A stretch of DNA of 64,000 nucleotides from Bemisia tabaci (GCF_918797505.1 NC_092801.1:40106517-40170516), one strand, 5' to 3'. Numbered from the stretch's first letter, positions 44,357 through 56,175 are shown. Numbers and translations are program-made. The notes: generated by a model from the letters alone, not told the origin.

Positions 44357-44714
44357 ACACGGAGAAAAAAACTCGTGCGTGGGACCCGAAGTTTGGGTCA
44401 TATGGATCTCTGAAGTTTTCGGATTGAGCATCTGAACACTTTCGGTCCAGCTGCTGAGGTTCGGATCACACATCTGAAACTTCAGTTCTTACGTCTGAAG
44501 TCTTCAGGTGTGAGAACCGAAGTTTTTCGGATGTGAGAACCGAAATTTTCGGAGGTGAAAACCGAAGTACTTTAGATGTAAGAACTGAAGTTTCAGATGT
44601 GTGATCAAAACCTCAGCAGCTGGACCGAAAGTGTTCAGATGCTCAATCCGAAAACTTCACAGATCCATATGACCTAAACTTCGGGTCCCACGCACGAAGT
44701 TTTTTTCTCCGTGT
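44357..44714. mobile_element. 358-bp foldback MITE inside the 3.2-kb element
   Basis: ACACGGAGAAAAAAACTCGT to complement; the arms match to a centre rich in CCGAAG repeats. Confidence 0.8.
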
Positions 44715-45008
44715 ACGTTCACAATACACCGCCTCGTCGAGGTGCGTGGTTTACCTAGCAGCGTCGGATCGTGAATTCCCTTCATGTGCTGATTACCTAT
44801 GTTAAAATTTTTGTATCTAAATAAAACAGTTTCTGTTGTCATTTTGAGCCCCTAATACCGAACTTCACACAAACGATTCAGGCATTGAGCTATTGTTAAA
44901 GGCCACATCTGCCATATCGGAGTTTAAAATTTTAACAATGAGGTTATTCAGTAATTTTTAATTTTTGCATTTTTTTTGAGGATTGAGTACGCTCCACCCC
45001 GAGGCGTG

Positions 45009-45019
45009 GGTTCTAATCC
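45009..45019 (+). other. tRNA B-box-like motif, possible SINE remnant
   Basis: GGTTCTAATCC differs by one base from the pol III B-box consensus GGTTCGANTCC. No convincing A box or cloverleaf is visible, so this is weak. Confidence 0.15.
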
Positions 45020-45756
45020 CGACTAGGACGGCGCGGATTTTAAGGTCGGTAACAATTCTACGATCCACAACCTGGACGCATGTGTACATTAGAAAGAAAA
45101 TTAGTACCAAAGACGTCTCCTAGAGTGCGCGCACACGGATACGGAATATGATAACCTCATCGCAAGTAAATATTTTTAAAATATATTATCAATATTACCT
45201 TGACAATATTGCTGCAATATTGTCTGGGGGGCGGACAACAAACTATTGCAGCAATATTATTTCGATATTGTTAAAATATTGTCAAAATGTTTTTGACAAT
45301 ATTTCAGCAATATTTTTAAAATATTTCCGTGTTGGGCGGGCACAGTTCGCTGGAATTTTCTCCGATTTTTTGAAACATTATTCACCCACGGAAAACAAGT
45401 TCGAAGTTGCGTATTCTGAGCTCCCGTTTAAACTCGCGTCTCCGAGGAAGTCAAGATGGGGCCTGACGAACCCCTAGGTGACGGTCACGCTTTTGACCAC
45501 GTAATCCTTCCAGCGCGCTCTTAATTACTCATGAATTTCTAAATACTGTTCCGATTCCAATAAAGTACCTAACAGTGATTTTAATGAAAATTAAGTGATT
45601 CCGATGGGTTCGTTAATTTGTTCGCTCGTTAAAAGCCCCTTGTCCATGTCAGTGCACACTGACATCGATCGAGCCAGAGGGAACGCACGGTCGATATGTG
45701 ACCGTCACTCAGGGGACGACATCTGGGATTTTTTGGCGATGCGCGTTTAAATAGGA

Positions 45757-46390
45757 GATAACATTTTAGGCCACATCCGCCATCTTGAATTTATGAAATT
45801 TTAAAATTTGACCCGAAATTCAAGTTTCCCGTCCGAAAATTCCCCCGATGCCAAGTTTCACCAAGATCGGCTGGACAGGAGCCGAGATAGCATTTTAGGC
45901 CATGTCCGCCATCTTGGATTTCTGAATTTTCAAAATTTGACCCGAAATTCGAATTTCCCGTCCGAAAATACCCCCTAATATCAAGTTTCACCAAGATCGG
46001 CTGGATAGGGGCCGAGATAGCATTTTAGGCCATGTCCGCCATCTTGGATTTCTGAATTTTCAAAATTTGACCCGAAATTCGAAGTTTCCCGTCCGAAAAT
46101 ACCCCCTGATATCCAAGTTTCACCAAGATCGGCTGGACAGGGGCTGAGATAGCATTTTAGGCCATGTCCGCCATCTTGGATTTCTGAATTTTCAAAATTT
46201 GACCCGAAATTCGAATTTCCCGTCCGAAAATACCCCCTGATACCAAGTTTCACCAAGATCGGCTGGATAGGGGCCGAGATAGCATTTTAGGCCATGTCCG
46301 CCATCTTGGATTTCTGAATTTTCAAAATTTGACCCGAAATTCGAGTTTCCCGTCCAAAAATACCCCCCGGTACTAAATTTCACCAAGTTT
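45757..46390 (-). repeat. Five-unit tandem array, 130-bp period (right arm)
   Basis: Inverse complement of the left array; its inner unit is the most diverged (CATCTTGAATTTATGAAATT). Confidence 0.85.
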
Positions 46391-46793
46391 CCACCAAGCT
46401 TCGCCGCGCGCGCGTCAATCAAGTGATTCAAGTGGAGATAGCGCCTTTTGATTTAATTCGGAATCCAGGTTAGCGCATTAAATCAAAGGGAATTACATAT
46501 AGTGCCTTTTGATTTTATTCGTAATCGCTGATTCCCTGTTTTGCGATTTTTCAGGGGCTGATTCCAGGGGATGAAATTAGTATTTTGGGGGCATATTTAC
46601 GTGTGAGAGCAGCCTATTACACGGAGAATCCAGATCCGTTAAAAACTGAAATTTGGAAATTTGGCGCTTAGTTCCCTTTCGTATAAATACGTCCACTTCG
46701 CTGAAAACAACTCCGTCGGAATTTTCAGTTTTTACGAGAAATCTGGCGACCCTGAGCGAAATTTCCAGAAAAGCCTCATTCTTCGGATACTAT

Positions 46794-47055
46794 TTGGATT
46801 GCATTTTGCAAAAAGGAACCACTAGCATTGCAATGATGCTAAGATTGTGCAACTTCATCTTTTGCAATAAAATTGCGGAAATCGTGAAAAACTATGAAAT
46901 TTAGATGGTAATTTTTGTCTTAAATTTACAGTTTTTAGTGAGTAAAATAGAAACTATTAATGGATAATCGGGTTTTCCCTCCGAGACAAAAGAAGTTGCA
47001 CAATCTTAGCAACATTGCAATGCTAGTGGTTCCTTTTTGCAAAATGCAATCCATT
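46794..47055. mobile_element. 262-bp foldback MITE
   Basis: TTTGGATTGCATTTTGCAAA and complement; the arms match over about 75 bp. 47060-47690 holds nothing recognised. Confidence 0.75.
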
Positions 47056-47691
47056 TGATAGCGAGGTGGACGTTGATTATTTACTCGGGAATCTGCGCGG
47101 TCGACTGGGTCAACTTATCAATTAAAGCCCGATAGAGATTTTGAAAGTTTTTTGTTCCAATGGAATGATATTCGTGGTCATCACAATGGAATTCACAGAC
47201 CTGGAAAGTAATAGCAAAGTGATAATGAGCTTAACTTGTGATTTTGAACGAAGGTTCTAAACCGTTTCCCAAAAATAAAAACGGGTTTTACATTTATCTT
47301 TTGGACCCGATAAGTCGCATTTACTTTGTGCACTTAGATGTCTTCAAATTATATGCGGGATTCTCATTTTTCAACCAAATTATATGTGGGATTCTCCATT
47401 TTTGATTATTCAACGGAACTCTACAGAAATTGCTCCACTAAACATTTTGTTTTCGTCGACTAATGTTTCGCTTTCTATTGACGGTTACGCATTGATAAAA
47501 ATCGGAAATGCGTTTTTCAGATTACGATGATAAAAGTCTTCAATGTTTTTTAATGTTTTCAAGGATAACCAACCATTAGATCCTATTGAAATTCTCTGTA
47601 TATTTTCATCGCTTTCTCTAAATAAATCACAGCCAATTGCAATGAAACATTTCAATTAGTTTTCTTTGATTAAGATCGAGTCGGACGTTTT

Positions 47692-48097
47692 TTAAGGTGA
47701 TTCGACGGTTGCTATTTTTTGCCAGAGCGACGAAAGATATATCGCATCAATTCGTTTCATAATTTAAGGTACTTATCATTTTTTTTGAATTTTGAGATCG
47801 CACTGCTGTTGTCATTATGAGACTAAAGAATTCTAAGGAGACTAAGAAAAATATAGCATTCGATACTAATATCGAAAGTGCAGTCGAATGCGATATTTTT
47901 CCTCTAAAAAACCCACGCCTTTAATACATTGAATTCCTTTGTGAAATTAGATACATGAATTCTTTAGTCTCATGACAATAGAAGTGCGATTTCAAAATTC
48001 GAAACGAATGACAAGTAGCTGAAATTATGGAACGAATTGATGCGATGTATCGCACGTTGCTCTGACACAAAAAATGACAACCGTCGAATCACCTTAA
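47692..48097. mobile_element. TTAA foldback element, copy 1
   Basis: TTAA GGTGATTCGACGGTTGCT at the left, CGTCGAATCACC TTAA at the right; central GATATTTTTCCTCTAAAAAA. The following 350 bp have no recognised content. Confidence 0.8.
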
Positions 48098-48539
48098 GCG
48101 TTACAATTGAGGTTTTACTTTTTCGCCTTTAGCCATTGATACGTGAAGAGTGGAAATTCAAAATCTGGAAAGTGTCATCCGGTATTGCTAAAATTGTGCA
48201 TCTTGCTCCGTAGCGTAAAAGGACCTGAATACTTCCCTTCATTAAATTTTAGTGAAGAAATGTTCTATGAACTTTGACCTTATAGAAACTGGTGCTCAAT
48301 CGTAGCAACACCTGGGGGCACTTGCCAGGTTTTGAATTTATGCTCTCCCTATAAAAAAGATAAAAAAGCACTTGATGAAAAGATTCTCAGGTTTTGATTT
48401 TACTTACTCAGAGGAGGAATAGAGGAACATATTTTGACAAGCTCGTTTCCACACCACCTTAGGAAAGCCCGATCAGGTAGAGGATACGGTGCTGCTCCTG
48501 GAGGTAGAGCTTACGGCGCGTTTTTTTTAACGTGGTGTC

Positions 48540-49090
48540 GCCAAGAGCCCTAATCCACGGGGAAGGGAAGAAGAAAAGGGAGAGGGAAGAGGAAAAGGGA
48601 GAGGAAAGAGGAAGAGGGAAAGGGGAAGAGGAAACAAAAAAATACACTCACCAACGCCGATGCATCTCCACCTGTCACTTCTCCATGCCGTTTTTGATAC
48701 TCCTAAAAACAGCTGTGCCCGCAGAAGACGAAAGTAGCGCCCTCCGCAACTGATTATGGAGGAGGAATAAAACAGTATCTTACCTTCGGTTGCGGGAAGA
48801 TCCAGCAGCAGCAGCAGCACCTGGAACAGAGAATAAAAAAAAGAAAAGAAAGAAAAGAAGGAAAAAAAAAATAAAAAAAAATGCGACGATCCCGGTACGA
48901 TGGCACCCAGCAGCAGCACCTGAAACAGAGAATAAAAAAAAGAAAAGAAAGAAAAGAAGGAAAAAAAAAAAAAAAAAAAAATGCGACGATCCCGGTACGA
49001 TGGCACCCAGCAGCAGCACCTGCAACAGAGAATAAAAAAAAGAAAAGAAAGAAAAGAAGGGAAAAAAAAAAAAAAATGCGACGATCCCGG
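48540..49090. repeat. Purine-rich low-complexity DNA with three approximately 100-bp tandem units
   Basis: GAGGGAAGAGGAAAAGGGAG runs, then units with CAGCAGCAGCACCTG, A-rich tract and GCGACGATCCCGGTACGA (AACAGAG at 48825, 48924 and 49024). The long open frames on both strands here result from composition. Confidence 0.75.
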
Positions 49091-49157
49091 TACGACGGTG
49101 TCCACCAGCAGCGGCCTCCCCCAACCCCGGCTTCCAGCGTCCCGGTTCCTTTCCCCC

Positions 49158-49189
<32 letters not shown>

Positions 49190-49200
49190 TTTCCACTCGT

Positions 49201-49471
49201 GGCTTGCTGAGATCCTCCGGGGCGTAACGCCCCGGAGCCGCCGTCGCCGGCAGGGGCGCCCGCCGGGACCCCATAAGGGTCCGCTGGGCGCCCCCACCCC
49301 CGACCCCCCGCGAGGGGGGTCAAAAAGCCCCCCCTTGCGGGGGGGCAAAGTGACCCCCCTCGCGGGGGGTCGGGGGCAGGGGCACCCAACGGACCCACGG
49401 GGTCCCGGCGGGCGCCCCTGCCGGCGACGGCAGACCCCGGGACGTAACGCCCCGGAGGATCTCAGCAAGCC
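49201..49471. repeat. 271-bp GC-rich palindrome between poly-T and poly-A
   Basis: GGCTTGCTGAGATCCTCCGG at the left and its complement at the right; nested smaller palindromes such as GACCCCCCGCGAGGGGGGTC. Flanked by a T-run (49166-49191) and an A-run (about 49483-49505). Very unlike the AT-rich surroundings. Confidence 0.8.
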
Positions 49472-49499
49472 AGTCGCGGAGAAAAAAAAAAAAAAAAAA

Positions 49500-49800
49500 A
49501 AAAAAACCCTAGTCCTCCCCCCGTGATCCTACTCCGCGGCCCCTCCCCCCTTGGAAACCCTGCTCCGCGATCCTACATAAACCCAACGGAGTCCCCCCTC
49601 TCCCCGGGAACCCCCTTTGGGAAACCCTACTCCGCGATTCCGCCCCCAACCCCACGAGCCCCCCTTTCCCCGGGAATCCTCCCCCCCTTGGGAATCCTCG
49701 TCTCGCGGTTCTTCCCAACCCCACGAACCCCCCGTTCCCCGGGAATCTCCCCCCTCAGCGAGCCCTCCCCCAAAACCCCCGCTTCTTCTGCCGCATCTTC
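49500..49800 (+). repeat. C-rich tandem repeat, approximately 60-70 bp units
   Basis: Repeated TCCCCGGGAA, CTACTCCGCGAT and CCCAACCCCACGA blocks, about five imperfect units. Confidence 0.65.
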
Positions 49801-50133
49801 TGGAACAAACAAGATAAATCGAGAGTTATTAGTATGGTTTGCAATGGGTGACAAAACTGGCTTTTAGAATTCTCTATTAAACCCCTCATTATAATTAGAA
49901 GTTTTCTTGTTATCAGCAATTAAATTAGTTGGACCCATGTATGCTAAAAGGAACTATGTGCTTAGGATTTGCCTGCAACATAGTTGCTTCTAGCCTAAAT
50001 GTGTCCAGTTCTCTCTCGCCAAGATTTTAGTCGATGCATTATGCCATAATGAATCAAACGTTATTTTTCCAAATTTTAATTTGAATTGCAGTTTCATACT
50101 CTCTTTGGACTTGCAACATCATTGGATCACATT

Positions 50134-50430
50134 TTGCAATGAGAAACCACTATCTCTAGCTCTCATAAAAGCACATATCTGAATAGGGAAACCAATGGCA
50201 TGTGTGTTATTTCTAAAATTGGCAAGAAATAATGGTTCCTTATTACAAAGTGTAATCCAATTACAAGTTTGCATTCAGTTGTAGTAATTGAACTGCATTA
50301 CGCAAAAAGGAATTAATATTCTTGGCTCTTCAAAATTCACCTACTTATGTTGGAAAAATGAAACTCGTGTTTTTTCTACGGTGAACCGAAAAAGATAATT
50401 TATTTTTGCGTAATGCAGTTTAATTTCTCC
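50134..50430. mobile_element. Two adjacent foldback MITEs
   Basis: 50134-50285: GGATCACATTTTGCAATGAG against TTACAAAGTGTAATCC. 50288-50430: AACTGCATTACGCAAAAAGG against TTTGCGTAATGCAGTTTA. Confidence 0.55.
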
Positions 50431-50537
50431 CAGTTAAATGCAATATTATTTGACTGAATTAAATGAGAACCATGCGCAGAACTGGAAGGAATAGCAAATA
50501 CTTCTTATATCCCTTTAAACAGCTGAGGGCATTCAAG

Positions 50538-50985
50538 TTAAGGTGATTCGACGGACGCCATTTTTTGTGTCAGAGCGACGTGCGATATATAGCATCGATT
50601 CATTTCATAATTTCAGCTACTCGTCATTTCTTGCGAATTTTAAAATCGCACTTCTCTTTTCATGAGACTGAAGAATTCATGTACCAAATTTCGCAAAGAA
50701 ATTCAACTTCACAAAGGCGCGGTATTTTTAGAGGAAAAATATCGCATTCGAGTGCAGTTTCGATGTCAGTATCGAATGCCATATTTTTCCTCTAAAAAAA
50801 CCACGCCTTTATTACGTTGAATTTGTTTGTCAAATTTGGAATATGAATTCTTCAGACTCATGACAACAGAAGAACGATCTCAAAATTCGAAAAAAATGAC
50901 AGGTAGCTGAAATTTCAGAACGAATCGATTCGATATATCGCACGTCGTTCTGGCACAAAAAATTGCGTCCGTTGAATCATCTTAA
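50538..50985. mobile_element. TTAA foldback element, copy 2
   Basis: TTAA at both ends, arms GGTGATTCGACGGACGCCAT, central GATATTTTTCCTC-type inversion. Confidence 0.82.
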
Positions 50986-51358
50986 GGATACGACACGTTT
51001 AAAATATAATTATTTTTATGGATTTTATGAATGAAATTAATTAAAAATTGATTGGATAAAATTTCAATCATACTAGTAATTACTACTTTCTAAATTATAT
51101 GGAAATAATACACATTTAGGAGGGCACTACTTCCGTCCTCAATGACTCAACATGCGGAGCATCCATCCTCTTCGTTTCTTTCCGACCTGAAACAGACTAA
51201 GAAGAAAAAAAAAAGGAATGATTAGTTCTTAACCTAAACCTAACTTGAAAATAAAAACTTTTATAACAAATTAGTTTTGATTTTTGCTTAATATATTTGT
51301 CAAAACTCATACCTCCTCTTTTCTAATGCTAAATTCATTCCGTGCAAATACTTGGAAC

Positions 51359-51784
51359 TTAAGGTGATTCGATGGACGCCATATTTTGTGTCGCATCGAT
51401 TAGTTCCATTTTTTCAGCCACTCGTCATTTTTCTCGAATTTTGAGATCGCAATTCTGTTGTCAGGAGACTGAAGAATTACCTCACCAATTCTGACAAACA
51501 AATTCAACGTAATAAAGGCGTGGTTTTTTTAGAGAGAAAATATCGCACTCGAGTGCAGTTTCGATATCAGTATCGAGTGCGATATTTTTCCTCTAAAAAA
51601 ACCACGGCTTTATTAAGTAAAATTTGTTTGTCAAAATTGTTAAGTGAATTCCTCAGTCTCCTTACAACATTATTGCCATCTCAAACTTCGAGAAAAATAA
51701 TGGGTAGCTGAAAAAATGGAACCAGTCGATGCGATATCGCATGTTGCTCTGACACATAATATGGCGTCCATCGAATCACCTTAG
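51359..51784. mobile_element. TTAA foldback element, copy 3
   Basis: Left TTAA GGTGATTCGATGGACGCC; the right flank is TTAG, a one-base change of the duplication. Confidence 0.8.
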
Positions 51785-51872
51785 TGCAATTGTTTTTAAG
51801 CTATTTGTTCTCCTGAGCTATTTATTCTGTGAGCGAATAATTAGTCATTTCAAGTGGCTTTTTGAACGCAGC

Positions 51873-52022
51873 ATAATTGGACTGCATTTTGCAATTTGGA
51901 ACTATAAAGTCTGGCCCGGTTTAAAAAGGACGTATGTGCCATTAGTTTCCCTATGCACGTAAGTGTTTTTTCAGATAAGCCAGAATTTATAGTTCCAAAT
52001 TGCATTATGCAGTCCAATTATA
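51873..52022. mobile_element. 150-bp foldback MITE
   Basis: ATAATTGGACTGCATTTTGC to GCAGTCCAATTAT. Confidence 0.75.
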
Positions 52023-52210
52023 ATTGTTCTGATTTTAAATACTTAAAATATCAAACATCATTAATGAGCGATTCAATGATCAAAATGTGACTTTATGATA
52101 CGTCTAAATTGGACCATGCTGCACAGTAGAGGAATTGATAATTTGTCTTATATCAGAAATATTAGCAGTTTGCAAATAAGTGCTTTTGTGAGGGAAAAAG
52201 AATTAGTAGT

Positions 52211-52347
52211 CTCAATCGGATGTATTTCTGTTAAACGGAACTATGTGCATTATGACGTGAGCCCTGTTATGCATGTATTTTTATGGGTCTCAGGGCTCAT
52301 GTCTTAAGGCACATAGTTCCGTTTGACAGAAATACGTCCAATTACAA
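52211..52347. mobile_element. 137-bp foldback MITE
   Basis: GTATTTCTGTTAAACGGAAC against GTTCCGTTTGACAGAAATAC; related ends at 59799-60291. Confidence 0.7.
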
Positions 52348-52519
52348 TATGTACTTCAACTGCAAATGGTGTAAAGTGGCAGATACACTTGCAAGTTAGA
52401 AGCGCTTGTTAAAAGTGGAACATCAATAGGAAACCGGGATTTCAATCGCTCGACGTCTAAGCTATCAAAATCTTCCTTTCTTATTGGTGTTTCACTTTCA
52501 ACGAGCGCTTTTAATTCGC

Positions 52520-53720
52520 AGGTGTATCTGGGTCTTCAGAGGAGGCGCTAATGAAAGATGGAAGAAAGAATAAATAAAAAAAGAGAAATTAATAAGAGGT
52601 AGTTACGAAATAAAATGAAGAGAGCAAAATAAAATTAGGTATGAACTGCTTTCACTGCACCCGTTTCTTGCCAATCTGAAAGAAGAAGAAAAAATGGAAA
52701 ATTAGTTTGAGGTATTTAGAATATATGAGAGAAAAAAAAGAAAAATGAAAGAAGATGAAACAACTTTCACTGCGTTCGTTTCTTATCGATGTAAAAAGAA
52801 ATAGATAAAGAAAAAACATGATAAAGATTTGAAAAAAAACACGGAGAGAAAAAGTAATATGATGTTTGAGAAAAACTTATACCAATTCTGTAAAGCAATT
52901 CTATCCGCGATCAGTATGCTGAAAGTAGCTTGTGCTCTGACCCTGTCTCTTGTCAATTTAGAAGAGATAAATATACGAGAAAGGAGAAAGAAAAATTAGC
53001 ATGAAGCCCTTGAAGAGGAAAAATAAAAATTTAGTCCCATAAAATAAGTTGATTTCATTCAAAAAGAAAAATGCCGGAAACTTCAATACTGTTTTTCCGA
53101 TCTGGAAAAATAGAAAAATGAAGGAAGCAGAGCTGCTAAAGATCTAATGTAAATTAAAATTATAGCCTGTGCGCAATTTTTTTCTTACTAAAACTTTAAC
53201 GAGAGTTCGAATATCGATAGCTGAAGGTTGAAAATACTTATCTTTGACTGTGACGTCGCAAATCTCTGCTCTTGTTTTATTATTTTCAACCAGAACTAAT
53301 CAGCAGTTTTTCATTAATATGAGTTTTTCACTCATTCTATAATATTTACGGAGAATTTGAGGGAGATTCCTCGGTTACTTTTCTTTTCTGAAAGTGGAAC
53401 ACCATCGGAGATTTTCAAACGTGGAGGTGTAGTTGCGCATTTTTTATTTAATCAATGTATTTTGATGCGATTCTGGATGCAAAATAATGACCTGCAACAA
53501 ACAAAAATAAAAAAAAAAAGAATTATTAAAAGTCTAAAAGCATGAAAATAATTGGGAAATTAATGAATAATTGAATTGATTATTAATCAATTTTAACCTA
53601 GCAAATATGACCTTCTTCTAAAAATTCTGGGATTCTGATTTCGTTTATTTTTTTGACTAGGCGCTAAAAATTACTCAATATTCAAGAATGCAAAAAAATG
53701 ACCTAAAAGAGAAATAGCAA
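52520..53720 (-). repeat. Series of similar short units resembling micro-exons
   Basis: On the minus strand several units start with pyrimidine tract-AG followed by a related 20-mer: TTTCAG|ATTGGCAAGAAACG (about 52676), TTTAC|ATCGATAAGAAACG (about 52793), TCTAA|ATTGACAAGAGACA (about 52963), TTCCAG|ATCGGAAAAACA (about 53103), TGCAG|GTCATTATTTTGCA (about 53494) and TTTTAG|GTCATTTTTTTGCA (about 53711). A further unit is at about 51188 (TTTCAG|GTCGGAAAGAAACG). No continuous frame or start exon can be assembled with confidence, so a CDS is not called. Confidence 0.35.
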
Positions 53721-53754
53721 TAATATAAGTCAAAAAGCATAAGAGCGATTGGAC

Positions 53755-53900
53755 AATTCGACTAGATTTTGCAATTTGGACCTATAAATTCTGGCTCATC
53801 TGAAAAAACACCTATGTGCATAGTGCACACTAATGGCACATACGTTGTTTTTAAACCGGGCTAGAATTTATAGTTCCATATTGCAAAATGTAGTCCAATT
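53755..53900. mobile_element. 150-bp foldback MITE
   Basis: Left end degraded (ATTCGACTAGATTTTGCAAT), right end TTGCAAAATGTAGTCCAATT. Confidence 0.65.
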
Positions 53901-54099
53901 AATAAATACTTTGATTGATTACTTTTAAACTTAAACCAAACGAATGTTCACTTCTATTAAAAAATCTGCGATTTTGAGGGTTGATTCTCGTTTATTTTTT
54001 CAGAATAAGCGCTGAAAATTACTCAAGAATTCAAGAAAGTTTTCACAATCTAAGGGTTTTTTTTGGTTGTGTAGATCTGTGCAAATTGCAGGAAAACAA

Positions 54100-54548
54100 T
54101 GAAGGTGATTCGATGAACGCCATATTTTGTGTCAGAACGGCATGCGATTTATCGCATTAATTGGTTCCATTTTTTCAGCTACTCGTCATTTTTCTTTATT
54201 TTGAGATTGCAATTCTGTCGTCAGGAGACTAAAGCACTCACTTACCAATTTTAACAAAGAAATTCAACGTAATAAAGGCGTGGTTTTTTTTGAGAGAAAA
54301 CATCGCATTCGATACTGATATCGAAACTGCTTTCGAATGCGATATTTTCTCTCTAATAAAAAACCACGCCTTTATTACGTTGAATTTCTTTGTTAAAATT
54401 GGTAAGTGAGTATTTTAGTCTCCTGACAACAGAATTGCGATCTCAAAATTGGAGAAAAATGACAAGTACCTAAAAAAATGGAACTAATTGATGCGACATA
54501 TCGCATGCCGTTCTGACACAAAATATGGCGTCCATCGAATCACCTTAA
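54100..54548. mobile_element. TTAA foldback element, copy 4
   Basis: Left flank TGAA, right flank TTAA; GGTGATTCGATGAACGCCAT arms. Confidence 0.78.
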
Positions 54549-54769
54549 TATACTGTTGATCCATAGAATTCGAATGAATTGGAATAAATTATTATTACTT
54601 TCCTTTTTCCTTTTTTATTTATTTACCTTCTTTTTTCCTTTATCTTTTTTCTGAGAATACGAGTACCTAAAACGATGATTAATAAAAATTTAAACCTGGT
54701 ACGGCCGTAGTAATGATAAAATACTATAGAATATACCTAAAATTTATAATTTATAAGCGAAAAAATTTC

Positions 54770-54960
54770 AATTTGAAAAATGACTGCTTTATTTAACTTT
54801 GAAAAATAAAAATTAAAAATTTGAAAATTCAAAATTTGAAATTTGTAAATTAAAAATTTAAATTTGAAATGTTTAAATTGGAAAAATAAAATTTGAAAAA
54901 TAAAAAATTAAAAATTAAAACTATCAAAATTTCAAGTGTATAAAAATAGAAGGTATGATT
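54770..54960. repeat. AT simple-sequence block
   Basis: Iterated AAAATTTGAAAATT motifs without coding content. Confidence 0.6.
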
Positions 54961-55045
54961 AAGCTATAAGGTCCACTTACATATTAGGAGCTTAATCCAA
55001 ATTGAGTTACTACAAATGTTGGAATTCCGGTTGCTGACTGCAGTG

Positions 55046-55110
55046 TACCACTAAATCACTGAAGCACTGAACCACTAAACAACTAAGCCACTGAACCACT
55101 GACCCTCTGA
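55046..55110 (+). repeat. Minisatellite of CCACTGAA / CCACTAAA units
   Basis: About seven imperfect 8-9-mers such as CACTGAACCACTAAACAACT. The following 700 bp have no recognised gene. Confidence 0.6.
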
Positions 55111-55820
55111 CCTGTTCACCCATGGAACTTCTTCGCTTTCTAAACTCACACTGATTAAACTTTAGGGAAGGGGTCTCCCTTTTGTAAGCTCGGTTGGTCT
55201 GTAGCCACCTCCAAAATTTCCACCCCCCTCTGCTGACCCCTCCTGCAATTAGGATGTAATTTAGAAACTATTTCCTCGTTGTCCTGTGGCGGGAAACCCG
55301 AACTTTACGGAACAAAAGGACAAAAATGCATCCCTTTTGTTCCATTGAGGTGGAGGGACCTCTTTATTGTAAACAGGATTTGAAAATCCCCGTTCTGTTT
55401 TTCAAGAAACTTCGAGACTACAAAACAATGAAAAAGGATCAAATTGTGTAAACAATAAGAAACGAAAAGAACGCTGTGAGGATGTATTTTTTGGGAGAAG
55501 GGAGGGGTAAAAGTCCGTAAAAGTTCAAAACAAAAGAAAAATACTTAACCCAAAACCCTTTGGGGAAGGGCGAAAAAGAGAGGAAATTTCTAAATGAACT
55601 GTTCCAGAATGTTCCAGAAATAAGAGCGTCTATAATGTGATGATAATGGGGAAAAATTAATCAACGCAGAACTTTATTTTGCGTTCAAAACAACGTAGTT
55701 TTTTCTCCGTTCTCAAAATTGTCACGGAATCACCATGCGTGCACTGAAATAAGAAGCAACTTGCAACAGTTTTTGCTCTAAACTGGGAGGTGTGACTTGC
55801 AAAAAAGGTTAGGTAATTCC

Positions 55821-55962
55821 AATTGGACTTCATTTTGCAATTCGGAACTACAATATTTGTCTCATTTGTAAAAACTTTTGTGCATAGGGAAACTAATGGC
55901 ACATTTGTTGTTCCTAAACTAAGCCAGAAATCGTAGTTCTCAATCGAAAAATGCAGTCCAAT
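55821..55962. mobile_element. 150-bp foldback MITE
   Basis: AATTGGACTTCATTTTGCAA to AAAATGCAGTCCAAT. Confidence 0.68.
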
Positions 55963-56045
55963 CGGCCTTTGATGTATATTTGATGCAAGCTCATTTTTTG
56001 CTTGGATATTCCGTAAGTCGCAAAAAAGTTAGGTAAATCCAATTA

Positions 56046-56175
56046 TTGGACTTCATTTTGCAATTTGGAACAACAATTTCTGCATCATCCGCAAAAACAC
56101 TTTTGTGCATAGGGAATCTATTGGCACATACGTTGTTCCTGTACAGAGCCAGAAATTTTAGTTCCTAATTGCGAC
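56046..56175. mobile_element. 150-bp foldback MITE, right end truncated
   Basis: TTGGACTTCATTTTGCAATT; the other arm stops at TAGTTCCTAATTGCGA. The copy is preceded by the same AAAAAAGTTAGGTAA leader as the one at 55821, so the pair may be a local duplication. Confidence 0.6.

Larger units (their letters stand above)
43296..46487. mobile_element. 3.2-kb foldback element with 130-bp tandem arrays in both arms
   Basis: Outer ends TTTGATTTAATGCGCTAACC and complement; unique arm part with GACGCGCGCGCGGCGAAGCT on both sides. The left arm has six 130-bp units (CCAAGATGGCGG at 43474, 43604, 43734, 43864, 43994 and 44123) and the right arm five in inverse order (45775-46310). The middle (44160-45760) holds another foldback unit and AATATT hairpins. 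The organisation resembles FB/foldback or giant MITE-like elements. Confidence 0.85.

Noticed and set aside
43352..46431. Open frames encoding FGSNFENSEIQDGGHGLKCY repeats
   Set aside because: They follow the 130-bp tandem units of a foldback element; the period is not a multiple of three, and mirror frames occur in the inverted arm.
48527..49526. Open frames up to 313 codons on both strands
   Set aside because: They run through mono- and di-nucleotide tracts, tandem units and a palindrome in several frames at once; composition explains them.
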